Assembly: GCA_049999765.1 (NCBI GenBank)
Contig: JBNGIQ010002479.1
Span: 1 to 24,005 of the forward strand
DNA length: 24,005 nucleotides
Direction of reading: 5' to 3'
Source: Phaeoceros laevis
Lineage: Eukaryota > Anthocerotophyta > Anthocerotopsida > Notothyladales
In this document: positions 1-8,455 of the stretch, in pieces
Layout: each line of letters starts with the position of its first letter
Numbering within the stretch: position 1 is the stretch's first letter
Translations under genes and position numbers: made by a program
Notes under the pieces: generated by a model
The model's database searches: none
Told to the model about the DNA's origin: nothing
The model's input: the letters and a program-made list of their open reading frames with translations, nothing else

Positions 1-7
1 GCAAGCT

Positions 8-590
8 TTAGGAAAAGGATCACATGCAACTATGCATCAAGCAACTTGCTTACCTTGAAATGAGAATGTTGCGATCCAGGTCTTCGATGTAAGTGCACAA
101 AGAACATTGGAGGTCGAATGAATTACTCAAGAATATCAAATTATGCAATCACTTGATCATCCTAATATTATGAAGGACTACTGTTCCTTTGCCATGGACA
201 TACGGATGTTCTGCGTGATTCCCCACATGGAGAGGGGTTCTTGTAGAGACATGCTTTCAAAAAAATGTTGTAGGGGATTTGATCAACCGGTTGTCGTTAC
301 TATTTTAGAAGAGACGTTGAAGGTCTGGACTACCTTCATACACAAGGAATGATTCATGGTGATATTAAGGCATCTAACATTATGATGAGAAAAGATGCTG
401 ACATTAAGCTTGCAGACTTTGGGCCGACAGTATCCATGCTTGACTCAACTGCAGAAAGGCGAAAAATTCATGTGAGGACACCTTTTTGGATGGCCCTTGA
501 TGCAATCATCCACCAATTGACGGCTTTGACTATAAAATAGACATATGGTCTTTGGCATCCTTGCTTTGGAGCTGGCACAAGGATATGCCC
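8..590 (+). pseudogene. STE20/OSR1-like Ser/Thr kinase relic
   Basis: Decayed N-terminal part of a plant STE20-type kinase (OSR1/BLUS1-like group, recognised from memory). In order: a glycine loop LGKGSHAT near base 8, a VAIQVFDV strand, SLDHPNIMKDYCSF (from about 150), PHMERGSC, HGDIKASNI (from about 355) and LADFG (from about 410), then a WMA stretch and DIWSL followed by GILALELAQGYAP. It is broken: a frameshift near 55, an in-frame stop near 118, a frame change between 143-352 and 349-540, a stop at about 538, and a further frameshift near 555. The catalytic HRD is HGD and the APE motif reads ALD. The substrate-lobe C-terminus is missing. No intron interrupts the homology, so a processed copy is possible, though some plant members are naturally intronless. 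Confidence 0.8.
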
Positions 591-1050
591 CGTATCTTTG
601 TGTCATCACACAAATCTGCATAATGTTTTAATGTGCACTTTGACAAGTGCTCCTTCATAATTGAACACTAGGAGGCAAAAACATTTTTCATATAGTTTTT
701 GTCAAATGGTGGACAATGGACATGTGCCTGCAAGTCAACCCCGCAAAGCAGACCATCTACAAGTGAACTATTAAACCATCCTTGTTTCAAGGAGATGTTG
801 AGGAGCTCTGCATTCAACAAAAGTCTGCCAAAAATGACTTGAAAAAATGTCAAATTCTAAGAGTCATGTCTTTTGCATAAAATTATTGCACCTCTGGGCT
901 GTTGATCTAATTTTCACAAGCTCAATGTTGTTCCCAAATAATATACGTATTGCATTTTGTCTATATTTCATTATTCCAAGGCTTGGATTTTTCTTGGTAG
1001 GATAGTGATTGATGATCACCTTTCACATCAAAACATCGCGTCTTTGCTCT
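591..1050. other. AT-rich intergenic, no gene seen
   Basis: No ORF with recognisable similarity and no RNA gene or terminal repeat was seen. A 61-codon minus-strand ORF at 668-853 has no family resemblance. Confidence 0.5.
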
Positions 1051-1105
1051 CCATGTTCACTTGAAGTTGCAATTACATCACAAGATTGTGCATCCTGCAT
1101 TAATT

Positions 1106-1167
1106 TATCATTGTACAAGTAAATTAGCCAACTAGTACTAGTTGGCTAATTTACTTGTACAATGATA
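1106..1167. repeat. perfect 62-bp palindrome (31-bp arms, no loop)
   Basis: The left arm 1106-1136 is the exact reverse complement of the right arm 1137-1167, with the centre at actagt|actagt. The symmetry breaks at 1105/1168. Confidence 0.95.
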
Positions 1168-1232
1168 CTCTCTATCCATGTCTATGATTTTCCTTGTACT
1201 TACAAGGAAAATCATAGACATGGATAGAGAGT
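1167..1232. repeat. perfect inverted repeat (32-bp arms, 2-nt loop)
   Basis: The left arm 1167-1198 is the exact reverse complement of 1201-1232, with a 2-nt loop at 1199-1200. It shares base 1167 with the preceding palindrome, so the two fold-backs lie directly back to back. Confidence 0.95.
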
Positions 1233-2077
1233 CATATAGATACAAAAGAGTAGCTCCAGCTATAATGTGTTAATATGAAAGCTCACTTGCATTTACGTCA
1301 CAAGATACAATAAACTATAGTGGTACAAGTAAATTAGGCAACTAATAGAAGGAACATCATAGAATCATAGACATGGATAGAAGAGTCACACAAAGTGAGA
1401 AGATTAGCTTCATTAATGTGTTAATTTGAAGAGAGAGAGAGAGGGATACTCTTACGTGCTCATCCATTGGAAATACATCCTTTAACTTTTTTTATATAAG
1501 TGTATTTTATAGTAAATTTATACAACAAAATTTTCAATGTACTTTACTTTATGGCGCCACATGTCATGCACCTAACTACTCTAGATATAGATATGTATGT
1601 TACTATTTCTTTCTCTTATTTTTTCCTGGATGGCCATATCTTGCGTGAATATTCCGCCATCCCTCTTCCTCTTTCCCCTCTCCTCCCTTCTTTCCCCTCT
1701 CCCTCTCGTCTTAGTGACTTCTCTAGTGGCTAAGTGTCACGGCGGAAGTCAAGCGTTGGGCATCGTTTTTACAGCCTAGGGAGCTCTTTCTTCCACCAAA
1801 ATTGTTGCCCTATAGCTTGTTTGAAAGGTAGCACTTAGATTATCATCCTCATCAACTCTCGGGTTGCCAATGTCAAAATAACCATTGTTCTATTCATTCT
1901 TAGCATGAGATGGATTTCTCCAAATGTCCGCCCATGGCTTCATGTGTGAGCAGCCAATGGCTAGATTAAGGGAAGGGAAGTTTTAGGTTCATCCACGCCC
2001 TCTTATATGGTTGGAAAAAAAAAAGTGTGTGAAAATCGCTTTTCTAACTTGTCAAATGCACATAATATGTGGCCTAT

Positions 2078-2135
2078 ACTATACTACACTACGCGCGCAT
2101 CCCGCCCTACACGCGCATCCCGCCCATAGTATAGT
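2078..2135. repeat. GC-rich tandem pair inside a 9-bp inverted repeat
   Basis: A 14-bp GC-rich word at 2094-2107 recurs exactly at 2112-2125. The pair is enclosed by complementary 9-mers at 2078-2086 and 2127-2135. Confidence 0.8.
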
Positions 2136-2216
2136 AGAGAGATGGCCTAAACGACCTGCATGGCGTAAATGACCCACATCCTCAAATGATCATCACATCA
2201 CATCATATCTACCTTA

Positions 2217-2263
2217 AAGTGTATTTTATACAACAAAATTTTCAATTACAACAAAATTTTCAA
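2217..2263. repeat. AT-rich direct repeat (second copy)
   Basis: Bases 2217-2246 repeat 1499-1537 apart from an 11-bp segment found only in the first copy. The second copy is followed by a further local duplication of acaacaaaattttcaatt at about 2246-2263. Confidence 0.75.
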
Positions 2264-2400
2264 TTTCCGAGACTGAGTCCTGTCCCTCTCGAGACTCCAT
2301 CTAGAGGCATGTCCGGGTCCCTCTAGAGTTGGACACTGGACAATTCAATTTGACATGTACTAAAACAGATCATGGCTAACTGGAATAGAAGTTACTAATC

Positions 2401-3142
2401 AAGCTGACCAGACTGCGTCCTGGTACCAAATAGTGTATAGTCTTGTTGGCCCAAGCCGTGTTTTGAGTGGATCCACCAGTTCGCCACTGCATTCGTAGGA
2501 CAAGAAGCCTTCACGTCCTTGTGCCGTCGCGGCCGAGCCACCTCAATCCCCCCGAGGCGTCCCTATTGCATAGGTGATCGCCACCAGTCGAGGAAACAGC
2601 CGCGCAGCGCACCTGCGTGCTGCTCAGTGACACAGACTTCGAGCTGGGACTAGCCCGAGCGTATTCGGCTGGAGAACTGTAGGAGCCACTGAGCTGAGGT
2701 AGGGATGGCATGAGTTTCACTTCCCTGGGGCAACCGTCCCTCCAGGCGCTGCCGCAGTACGAGGATACGGCATTTTGAGAACGTGGTTGGAGGAGGAATC
2801 GGTAACAGCCTTACTGGCGTCATGTTGTCCTGGAGAACTTGCTGCTTCAGAACCCACTCCTGCCCTTCCAATCGGAGGAAAGGAAGGTCGCAAGGCGCTG
2901 CAATTCAAGACACATGGGCGTAATGAAGATGTTTCCAGAAGGATTTTCCTGTGAGCTGCTCACAAGTAGTTTCAGTCAGTCTGTTTCCGCCACACTGACA
3001 AACAGCGGTGGCTTGAACTTCTGAGATAGCTAAGAGCCCATGACGGCTTATCCATTCAGCCAAGCAGTCATGTCACTTCGTCTCCGTTGGGAATTTGCGG
3101 AAGGAAGAGTGACCTGCTGCACACACTTGCTGCCGCATAGGC
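2401..3142. other. intergenic, no supported gene
   Basis: GC content rises relative to the upstream DNA and several 60-75 codon minus-strand ORFs overlap between 2511 and 2908. They show no recognisable domain. The stretch could contain decayed 3' sequence of the zinc-finger relic that reads leftward at 3143-3312, but no homology was seen to show this. Confidence 0.4.
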
Positions 3143-3312
3143 CTATGCAGCACCAATGCCCTTCCCTGAATCCAATTCGTTCATCATCCTTTTAATCTGC
3201 TCTCTCGGATGCCGAGAATTGAAATGCTTCGTCAAATCCGAATGCGTTTTCTTCTTGGCACAAACCCCGCAGTTGTAAGGCTGCTCTGGTCTTACAATCC
3301 CTAGTTTCCCCA
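3143..3312 (-). pseudogene. C2H2 zinc-finger exon relic (possibly NYN-domain protein)
   Basis: The minus strand reads YNCGVCAKKKTHSDLTKHFN and continues with SRHPREQIKRM, then a stop. This resembles the single C2H2 finger followed by HEREQ-KRM in plant proteins that pair a C2H2 finger with an NYN nuclease-like domain; that comparison is from memory. The metal ligands C-x2-C-x11-H-x4-H are all present. No further exon was found on either side, and the fragment abuts the 5' end of the DYW PPR gene on the other strand. An isolated exon remnant is the simplest reading. Chance similarity is possible. Confidence 0.35.
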
Positions 3313-3314
3313 GC

Positions 3315-5765
3315 ATGTGCAGCCTTGATGTACTCAGAAATTTGAGTTGGTCTATTAACCAGCTCCATGCCCAGTCTCCAGAGTTTTGGCAAAGGAGTAC
3401 CAACGACGCACTCTTGACGGATCACTGGTGTACTCCGCAATGGGTGAAACAGGCTCTGAGACGGAAGCATGAGACGTTTTCTATGAATGCAGGTAGAGGC
3501 AGCTTCGTGACCAGCTTTGATCGTGATTGCAGACCTGTTTCACCCCAAAGGAATGAGTATTCCTGGACAGCTCTAATTTCGCAACATACCAAGTCTGGGC
3601 AAGGTAGACGGGCTCTCAGGGCATATGAGGAGATGCAAAAGGACGGAGTTAAACCCAGCTCGTACACCTTTGTGGCTCTATTGAAGGCATGCAGTAATTT
3701 GCAGGACCTGGAAAGTGCTAAGAAAATCCACGCAGACGTGGTTAGAACTGGCTTTGCGTCCGATTTATATGTGGGCACCATGCTGGTAGACGTGTACGCC
3801 AAATGTAGAAGTCTGGTGGATGCGAGGGATGCCTTCGAGAAGATGCCTTGTCGAAACGTGGTTTCGTGGACTGCCATGATCTTAGGTTATGCCCAGCTGG
3901 GAATGGGTGAAGAGGGTCTGAAGTTGTACACCAGGATGAAACAGGAAGGTGTGGTGCCTAATGATCGAACATTTGTCAGTGTACTGAAGGCTTGCAGTTC
4001 CTTGGCAGAATTGGAGGAGAGGAATGAAGGGGGTGGCATAGGTGTCAAAGAAGGGTGTCTGCAGATTGTCAGAGCTATCCATACAGATATTGTGAAGAAA
4101 AAGTTCGAATCTGATGTTTTTGTAGGGACCATGCTAGTGGACGTGTATGCAAAATGCGGGAGGTTGGAGGATGCTAGGCGTGTGTTTGAGAAGATGCCTG
4201 ATCGTAACGTGGTTTCTTGGAATGCCATAATCCTGGGGTATGCTCAGATGGGCAAGGGTGAAGAGGCTTTGCAATTGTACGCTCGAATGCGACAAGAGGG
4301 TGTTGTACCTGATGACAGGACGTATGTCAGTGTACTCAAGGCGTGCAGTGCCATGGCAGAAGCAGGAGACCGGAATGAAGGTGAAGGTGAATCTGTAAGA
4401 GTAGGATGTCTGGAGACAGTCAGATCCATCCACGCAGATGCAGTGAAGGCCAAGTTCGAGTCAGATGTATACGTGGGGAACATCTTGGTGGATGTCTATG
4501 CAAAATGTAGGAGCTTGGAGGATGCTAGGTGGGTGTTTGAAAAGATGCCTCGTCGTGACGTGGTTTCCTGGAATGCCATGATATTGGGGTACGCTCAGAT
4601 GGACAAGGGTGAAGTGGCTTTGCAACTGTACTCCCGGATGCAACAGGAAGGTATTGCACCCAACAGGCGAACATACATTGGTGCGCTGAACGCTTGTGGT
4701 AGTGTAGCAGGGCTGGAGAAGGGGAAAGAGATTCATGAGCAAATTGTGAAGGCTCGTCTCGACTCTAGGGACTCTTTTGTAACAGATAGTCTGATTGATA
4801 TGTATGGTAAATGTGGGAGCATGGTGGATGCGCAGCAGGTGTTTGATGCAATGCCCAATAGGGAGATCGTGGCATGGAACACTTTAATTGCAGGATACGT
4901 CCATCAAGGGGAGAGTGACGTCGTCCTAGACTTATTTCAGAGGATGCAGCAGGAGAACGTGGTGCCAGATGACGTCACATTTCTGAGTGTCCTCACTGTA
5001 TGCAGCCATGGGGGCATGGTAGACACGGGCCAGAAGTACTTTCAGGCTATGAGCAGGGACTATGGTATTTCTCCAACGATCAAACACTTTACTTGCATGG
5101 TTGATCTGCTGGGTCGTTCCGGGCAATTGGGCAAGGCTATGGAGGTGGTGAAGGCCATGCCCTTTAAACCTGACAATGCAGTATGGAAATGCATTTTGGC
5201 TGCATGTCAAAAGTGGAGTGATGTTGAGCTTGGAAGTCAGGCATTTGAATGTGCAGTGAGGTTGAACAAAGACGATGCTGCAACATATGTTTTGATGTCC
5301 AATATCTATGCGGCTGCTAACATGTTGGAGGAGGCAAAGGAGATGCAGGCAATGAGAGTGAAAATACAATCATCCAAACACCTTGGATGGAGCAGGTGGA
5401 CGGACGTGGGGGGAGTTGCTCACGTCTTCGGGGATGACTATGAAGGACATCCTGAAAGCCAAGAGGTGGATGCCAAGCTGAGTAATCTTCTTGTCAAAAT
5501 GAAGAAAGAAGGATACGAGCCGCAAAAGGGCTTGGAGGAGGATGCTATGTGTGGACACAGTGTGAAGCTTGCTATCACATATGCCCTACAGAAAACACAT
5601 CAAGGGACAACCATCCGTGTGGTAGAAAATGCTAGGGTTTGTGAGGATTGTCATAGAGTCTGTGCTCTTATTTCAAGAATAGAGCAGCGCATTATAATCT
5701 GCAGAGATGCAAGCCGCTTTCACGTCTACGAAGACGGGAACTGCTCTTGCAGGGACTACTGGTGA
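3315..5765 (+). CDS. DYW-type PLS-class pentatricopeptide repeat protein
   Basis: 816 residues, one exon. DYW PPR proteins bind organellar transcripts and deaminate a specific C (or U) in mitochondria or plastids. After about 80 non-repeat residues come repeated P-L-S triplets: P at about 82, L 115, S 151, P 182, L 217, S 268, P 299, L 334, S 385, P 416, L 451, S 487, P2 518, L2 553, S2 589. E1/E2 follow at about 621-690, then the DYW domain to the C-terminal DYW. Zinc ligands C776-x2-C779 and C810-x-C812 are present, but the catalytic HSE is HSVK (H748, V750), and the segment before it is short compared with typical members. Position 5/last pairs T/N, N/D and N/N suggest a partial code of A, U and C/U. 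Two L motifs carry an extra segment of about 15 residues. The start at 3315 is the first ATG; 3483 is possible. Targeting is not obvious. Confidence 0.93.
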   Translation: MCSLDVLRNLSWSINQLHAQSPEFWQRSTNDALLTDHWCTPQWVKQALRRKHETFSMNAGRGSFVTSFDRDCRPVSPQRNEYSWTALISQHTKSGQGRRALRAYEEMQKDGVKPSSYTFVALLKACSNLQDLESAKKIHADVVRTGFASDLYVGTMLVDVYAKCRSLVDARDAFEKMPCRNVVSWTAMILGYAQLGMGEEGLKLYTRMKQEGVVPNDRTFVSVLKACSSLAELEERNEGGGIGVKEGCLQIVRAIHTDIVKKKFESDVFVGTMLVDVYAKCGRLEDARRVFEKMPDRNVVSWNAIILGYAQMGKGEEALQLYARMRQEGVVPDDRTYVSVLKACSAMAEAGDRNEGEGESVRVGCLETVRSIHADAVKAKFESDVYVGNILVDVYAKCRSLEDARWVFEKMPRRDVVSWNAMILGYAQMDKGEVALQLYSRMQQEGIAPNRRTYIGALNACGSVAGLEKGKEIHEQIVKARLDSRDSFVTDSLIDMYGKCGSMVDAQQVFDAMPNREIVAWNTLIAGYVHQGESDVVLDLFQRMQQENVVPDDVTFLSVLTVCSHGGMVDTGQKYFQAMSRDYGISPTIKHFTCMVDLLGRSGQLGKAMEVVKAMPFKPDNAVWKCILAACQKWSDVELGSQAFECAVRLNKDDAATYVLMSNIYAAANMLEEAKEMQAMRVKIQSSKHLGWSRWTDVGGVAHVFGDDYEGHPESQEVDAKLSNLLVKMKKEGYEPQKGLEEDAMCGHSVKLAITYALQKTHQGTTIRVVENARVCEDCHRVCALISRIEQRIIICRDASRFHVYEDGNCSCRDYW

Positions 5766-5995
5766 CAAATTTACGATGGTGCATATAGATAGACGCCGGC
5801 TTTACGCGAAGAATGTCTCCTCTGGGGTGGCTTTAACCCTAGATTAGTGATAAATCCTTCCTTACGGAAGTCGGAAGTTTCGGTCGTCCAAATAATTTGA
5901 CGCGCAGGGGAAAACGAAGGAGCCGAGGATTCGGGATAGACAGAAGAGCGTCCGTCTCCTAAAGCATCAGCTCGTGGAGGTGCGCTGACTTCCTC
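5766..5995 (+). promoter_or_regulatory. KIN17 upstream region with telo-box-like AACCCTAG
   Basis: This 230-bp gap between the DYW PPR stop and the KIN17 ATG must hold the PPR 3' end and the KIN17 promoter and 5'UTR. Bases 5835-5842 read AACCCTAG, close to the plant telo-box that is common in promoters of replication, translation and growth genes. Function is inferred only. Confidence 0.35.
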
Positions 5996-7222
5996 ATGGG
6001 GAAGAACGAATTTCTTACTCCCAAGGCAATCGCCAATAGGATCAAGGCCAAGGGTTTGCAGAAGTTGCGATGGTACTGCCAGATGTGCCAGAAGCAATGC
6101 CGGGATGAGAATGGTTTCAAGTGCCACTGTATGAGTGAGGGTCACCAGCGGCAGATGCAGGTGTTCGGTGACAACCCTGACCGGTTCGTTGATGGTTACT
6201 CGGAAGAGTTCGAGCAATCGTTCATGGATCATATGAAAATGAGTCACAGATCTAGCAGAGTGGCTGCGACTGTTGTGTACAATGAGTATATTGCAAATCG
6301 TCATCATGTCCACATGAATTCAACCAAGTGGACCACGCTTACGGAGTTTGTCAAGTATCTGGGTCGAGTGGGCAAGTGCAAGGTAGATGAAACGCCGAAA
6401 GGATGGTTCATGAGTTTCATAGATAGGGAGCCTGAGACTTTGCTCAAGGAAAACCTGAAGAACAAGAGGCTGAAGTCACGCCTTCATGATGAGGAGCGGC
6501 AAGAGAAAGAAATTGAGGAGCAAATTGAGAGAGCAGTAAAGGTAGCCAGGACTGAGGATGTATTAGATGGAGAGGATGAAAAGAGGCCCTTGCAACGGGA
6601 GGAAGGAACTGGTGAGAAGGTTGTTTTCAAAATGGGATCTGCTTCTGGCCCCAAGGCTGGCAGTGCTTCAGGTCCGAGCAAGGGGAGTTTGGAGACAAAG
6701 AAGCCATTTTCTTTTGACACCGACGAGGGGAGTCACAAGGAGAAGCCCCCAAACAAGGTCGAGAGCAACGGCTCGAACGGCAATAGGAATGAAGCTAGGA
6801 AAAAGGATACATTGCAGGAGCTCATGGCAGAACAGGAACGTGCAAAAGAGCGATCAGCCAGAAAGGACTATTGGCTGTGTGAAGGGATTGTGGTGAAGGT
6901 TATGAGTAAAGCTGCTGCTGTAAGAAAGTACTACAACAAGAAGGGCACCGTGAGAGCAGTTGAAGCGAAGTATGTAGGGGAGATACAGATGCTGGAAAGC
7001 GGAGATGTTCTCAAAGTCGATCAAAGTGAACTTGAGACAGTTATCCCTAACCTCGGAGGGCTTGTTAGGATTGTAAACGGAGCTTACCGAGGGTCAAATG
7101 CAAGGCTGGTGGGCATAGACACTTCCACTTACTCGGTCACCGTGCAGATAGAGAAGGGCCATTATGACGGACGAGTAATTCCGGCATTAGTGTATGAAGA
7201 TATCTGCAAAGTTGCTTCCTAG
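5996..7222 (+). CDS. KIN17: KIN17-like DNA/RNA-binding protein
   Basis: 408 residues in one exon, close to the length of plant KIN17 (about 411). KIN17 is a conserved nuclear zinc-finger protein linked to DNA replication and repair and to pre-mRNA processing. The N-terminus begins MGKNEFLTPKAIANRIKAKG, the usual family start. A C2H2 finger follows (C28, C31, H44, H50). Then comes the conserved winged-helix-like Kin17 core (about 51-160, with TKWTTLTEFVKYLG and GWFMSFIDREPE), a charged, low-complexity linker (about 160-290, with KR-rich nuclear-localisation candidates), and the C-terminal SH3-like/KOW pair (about 290-405, with YWLCEGIVVKVM, GLVRIVNGAYRG and VIPALVYEDICKV). All domains appear intact. 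The start is fixed by homology. Confidence 0.96.
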   Translation: MGKNEFLTPKAIANRIKAKGLQKLRWYCQMCQKQCRDENGFKCHCMSEGHQRQMQVFGDNPDRFVDGYSEEFEQSFMDHMKMSHRSSRVAATVVYNEYIANRHHVHMNSTKWTTLTEFVKYLGRVGKCKVDETPKGWFMSFIDREPETLLKENLKNKRLKSRLHDEERQEKEIEEQIERAVKVARTEDVLDGEDEKRPLQREEGTGEKVVFKMGSASGPKAGSASGPSKGSLETKKPFSFDTDEGSHKEKPPNKVESNGSNGNRNEARKKDTLQELMAEQERAKERSARKDYWLCEGIVVKVMSKAAAVRKYYNKKGTVRAVEAKYVGEIQMLESGDVLKVDQSELETVIPNLGGLVRIVNGAYRGSNARLVGIDTSTYSVTVQIEKGHYDGRVIPALVYEDICKVAS

Positions 7223-8338
7223 AAGGTACTTGCAATATGCACATTGATATTTGTTCTTCAGTTTAGCACCAAGGCCGCGATTTTTTTCAGATGCTGGGGC
7301 CTGCTGCTGTTTTGGTTGATACCCAAAACTCTGATTCCCCTGTTTACTGTGGCATGTACATCTGAAGCAGAATGGGGAAAAAGTTTGAAAAAGTACGTTA
7401 GAAGGAAGGTGGGAATGAATTCTGTTGTACAGGTATGTCACTCGAATGTTAATTTGTCTAAGCTGCGCAGGGCAAAAAATCCTGTCAAGCACGTCCATGT
7501 GTCCTACGGATTGTCTGTTCTTCTGACTGTGACTGGAATGCTGTGAGCAGGTCAAAAACCATTTCCTTTCGGCCGGGCAAGCGTCAAGTTCTGGTTACAG
7601 GTGGACCCAAACGCAAGACTTCTGCCATCGTAACAGGGTCTCAGGCCGTATGCTCGACCAATTGTCAAGAGCATGTGTACGGATTTATAACGTAGAGGAA
7701 ACATTGGTGATGGTTCGGGCCAGAATAAGCAATGACATGTGCTATGAAATCGCTAGACTTGAATTCAGACTGCTTGTATTTCTGCCGAGAATAAACAGTG
7801 ACTGTCTAGTGTTTATGCTAACGTGTTTCTGTTGTCAACTTAGGTACCTGGGCAGATGGAAAGTTTGCCAATAGGCGCTTTTTGTTAGCCGCCAGATTTC
7901 TTCAAACCTGTCTCCCCTCACACTTGGCACATCTTGATGAGGATTGTACGCTATAACAGGCCATATGGGAGATGCAATGACTTCATTTATTTTTAGAAGT
8001 CAAGCTAATTGCACAGAAGTTGTTGGTGGAATAGAGGACTCAATTTGCGGGAATGGTGTGTCAATTCAGTTGGGCTCATCATTTTACTACGGGCCTTCAA
8101 CCACGTGATTTGGAAATACAACTGAACTTCTGACCAGAGCGAATCTCTGGTTCTCCCTTTAGTTCCTCCCTTGCAATTGCCAATGTGGTAAAACAGGGAA
8201 AAACTCTTATTGGTGTAGTCAACAGATCCTGGGAGGATTCGTGCACCGGGAGACCGGACCTAATAATACTGCTACATATTGCCTGCGGTTAAACCTCAGT
8301 CAACTCTGTCATACCTATGGACAAGGAGGGGGTCTGGA
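7223..8338. other. KIN17 3' region and SOD upstream region, no gene
   Basis: No coding sequence was recognised in about 1.1 kb. The 100-codon ORF at 7244-7546 and the 74-codon ORF at 7650-7874 resemble nothing. The left part is presumably KIN17 3'UTR and the right part the SOD promoter. Confidence 0.5.
8102..8107. promoter_or_regulatory. G-box CACGTG upstream of SOD
   Basis: A perfect CACGTG palindrome lies about 350 bp before the SOD start codon. G-boxes bind bZIP and bHLH factors in stress- and light-responsive plant promoters. A single hexamer can occur by chance. Confidence 0.3.
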
Positions 8339-8455
8339 ATGTTCTGTCTCCTAGTTGGTGAACGCTCAGCCCGCATCTTTAGCAGCTTCATCCACCCTCG
8401 CCTCCCAAGGTTGACTGTTTGGAAGCAGCGGCTATCTGTCCAAACGCTCGACCGG

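Larger units (their letters stand above)
1051..1430. repeat. diverged tandem duplication of about 230 bp
   Basis: Two related copies lie head to tail. Copy A (about 1060-1300) and copy B (about 1282-1430) share, in the same order, a cacttg...tcacaagat block, a tacaagtaaattag-caact block, an atcatagacatggatag block and a taatgtgttaat block. In copy B the second and third blocks are almost adjacent. In copy A they are separated by the inverted material at 1137-1200. The repeat carries no coding capacity. Confidence 0.65.
1433..2400. other. repeat-rich intergenic DNA
   Basis: Holds a GA microsatellite (about 1429-1443), a pyrimidine-rich stretch (about 1665-1710), an AT-rich motif at 1499-1537 repeated at 2217-2246, and a GC-rich 18-bp-period repeat at 2094-2125. 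ORFs at 1500-1779 are low-complexity and resemble no protein. Confidence 0.5.

Noticed and set aside
1500-1779. Two overlapping hydrophobic ORFs
   Set aside because: They arise from a pyrimidine-rich low-complexity stretch and resemble no protein.
3422-5558. Several 60-150 codon ORFs antisense to the DYW PPR gene
   Set aside because: They mirror the repeated PPR motifs and have no independent similarity.
7244-7874. 100- and 74-codon ORFs downstream of KIN17
   Set aside because: No recognisable domain, and they lie in probable 3'UTR or intergenic DNA.
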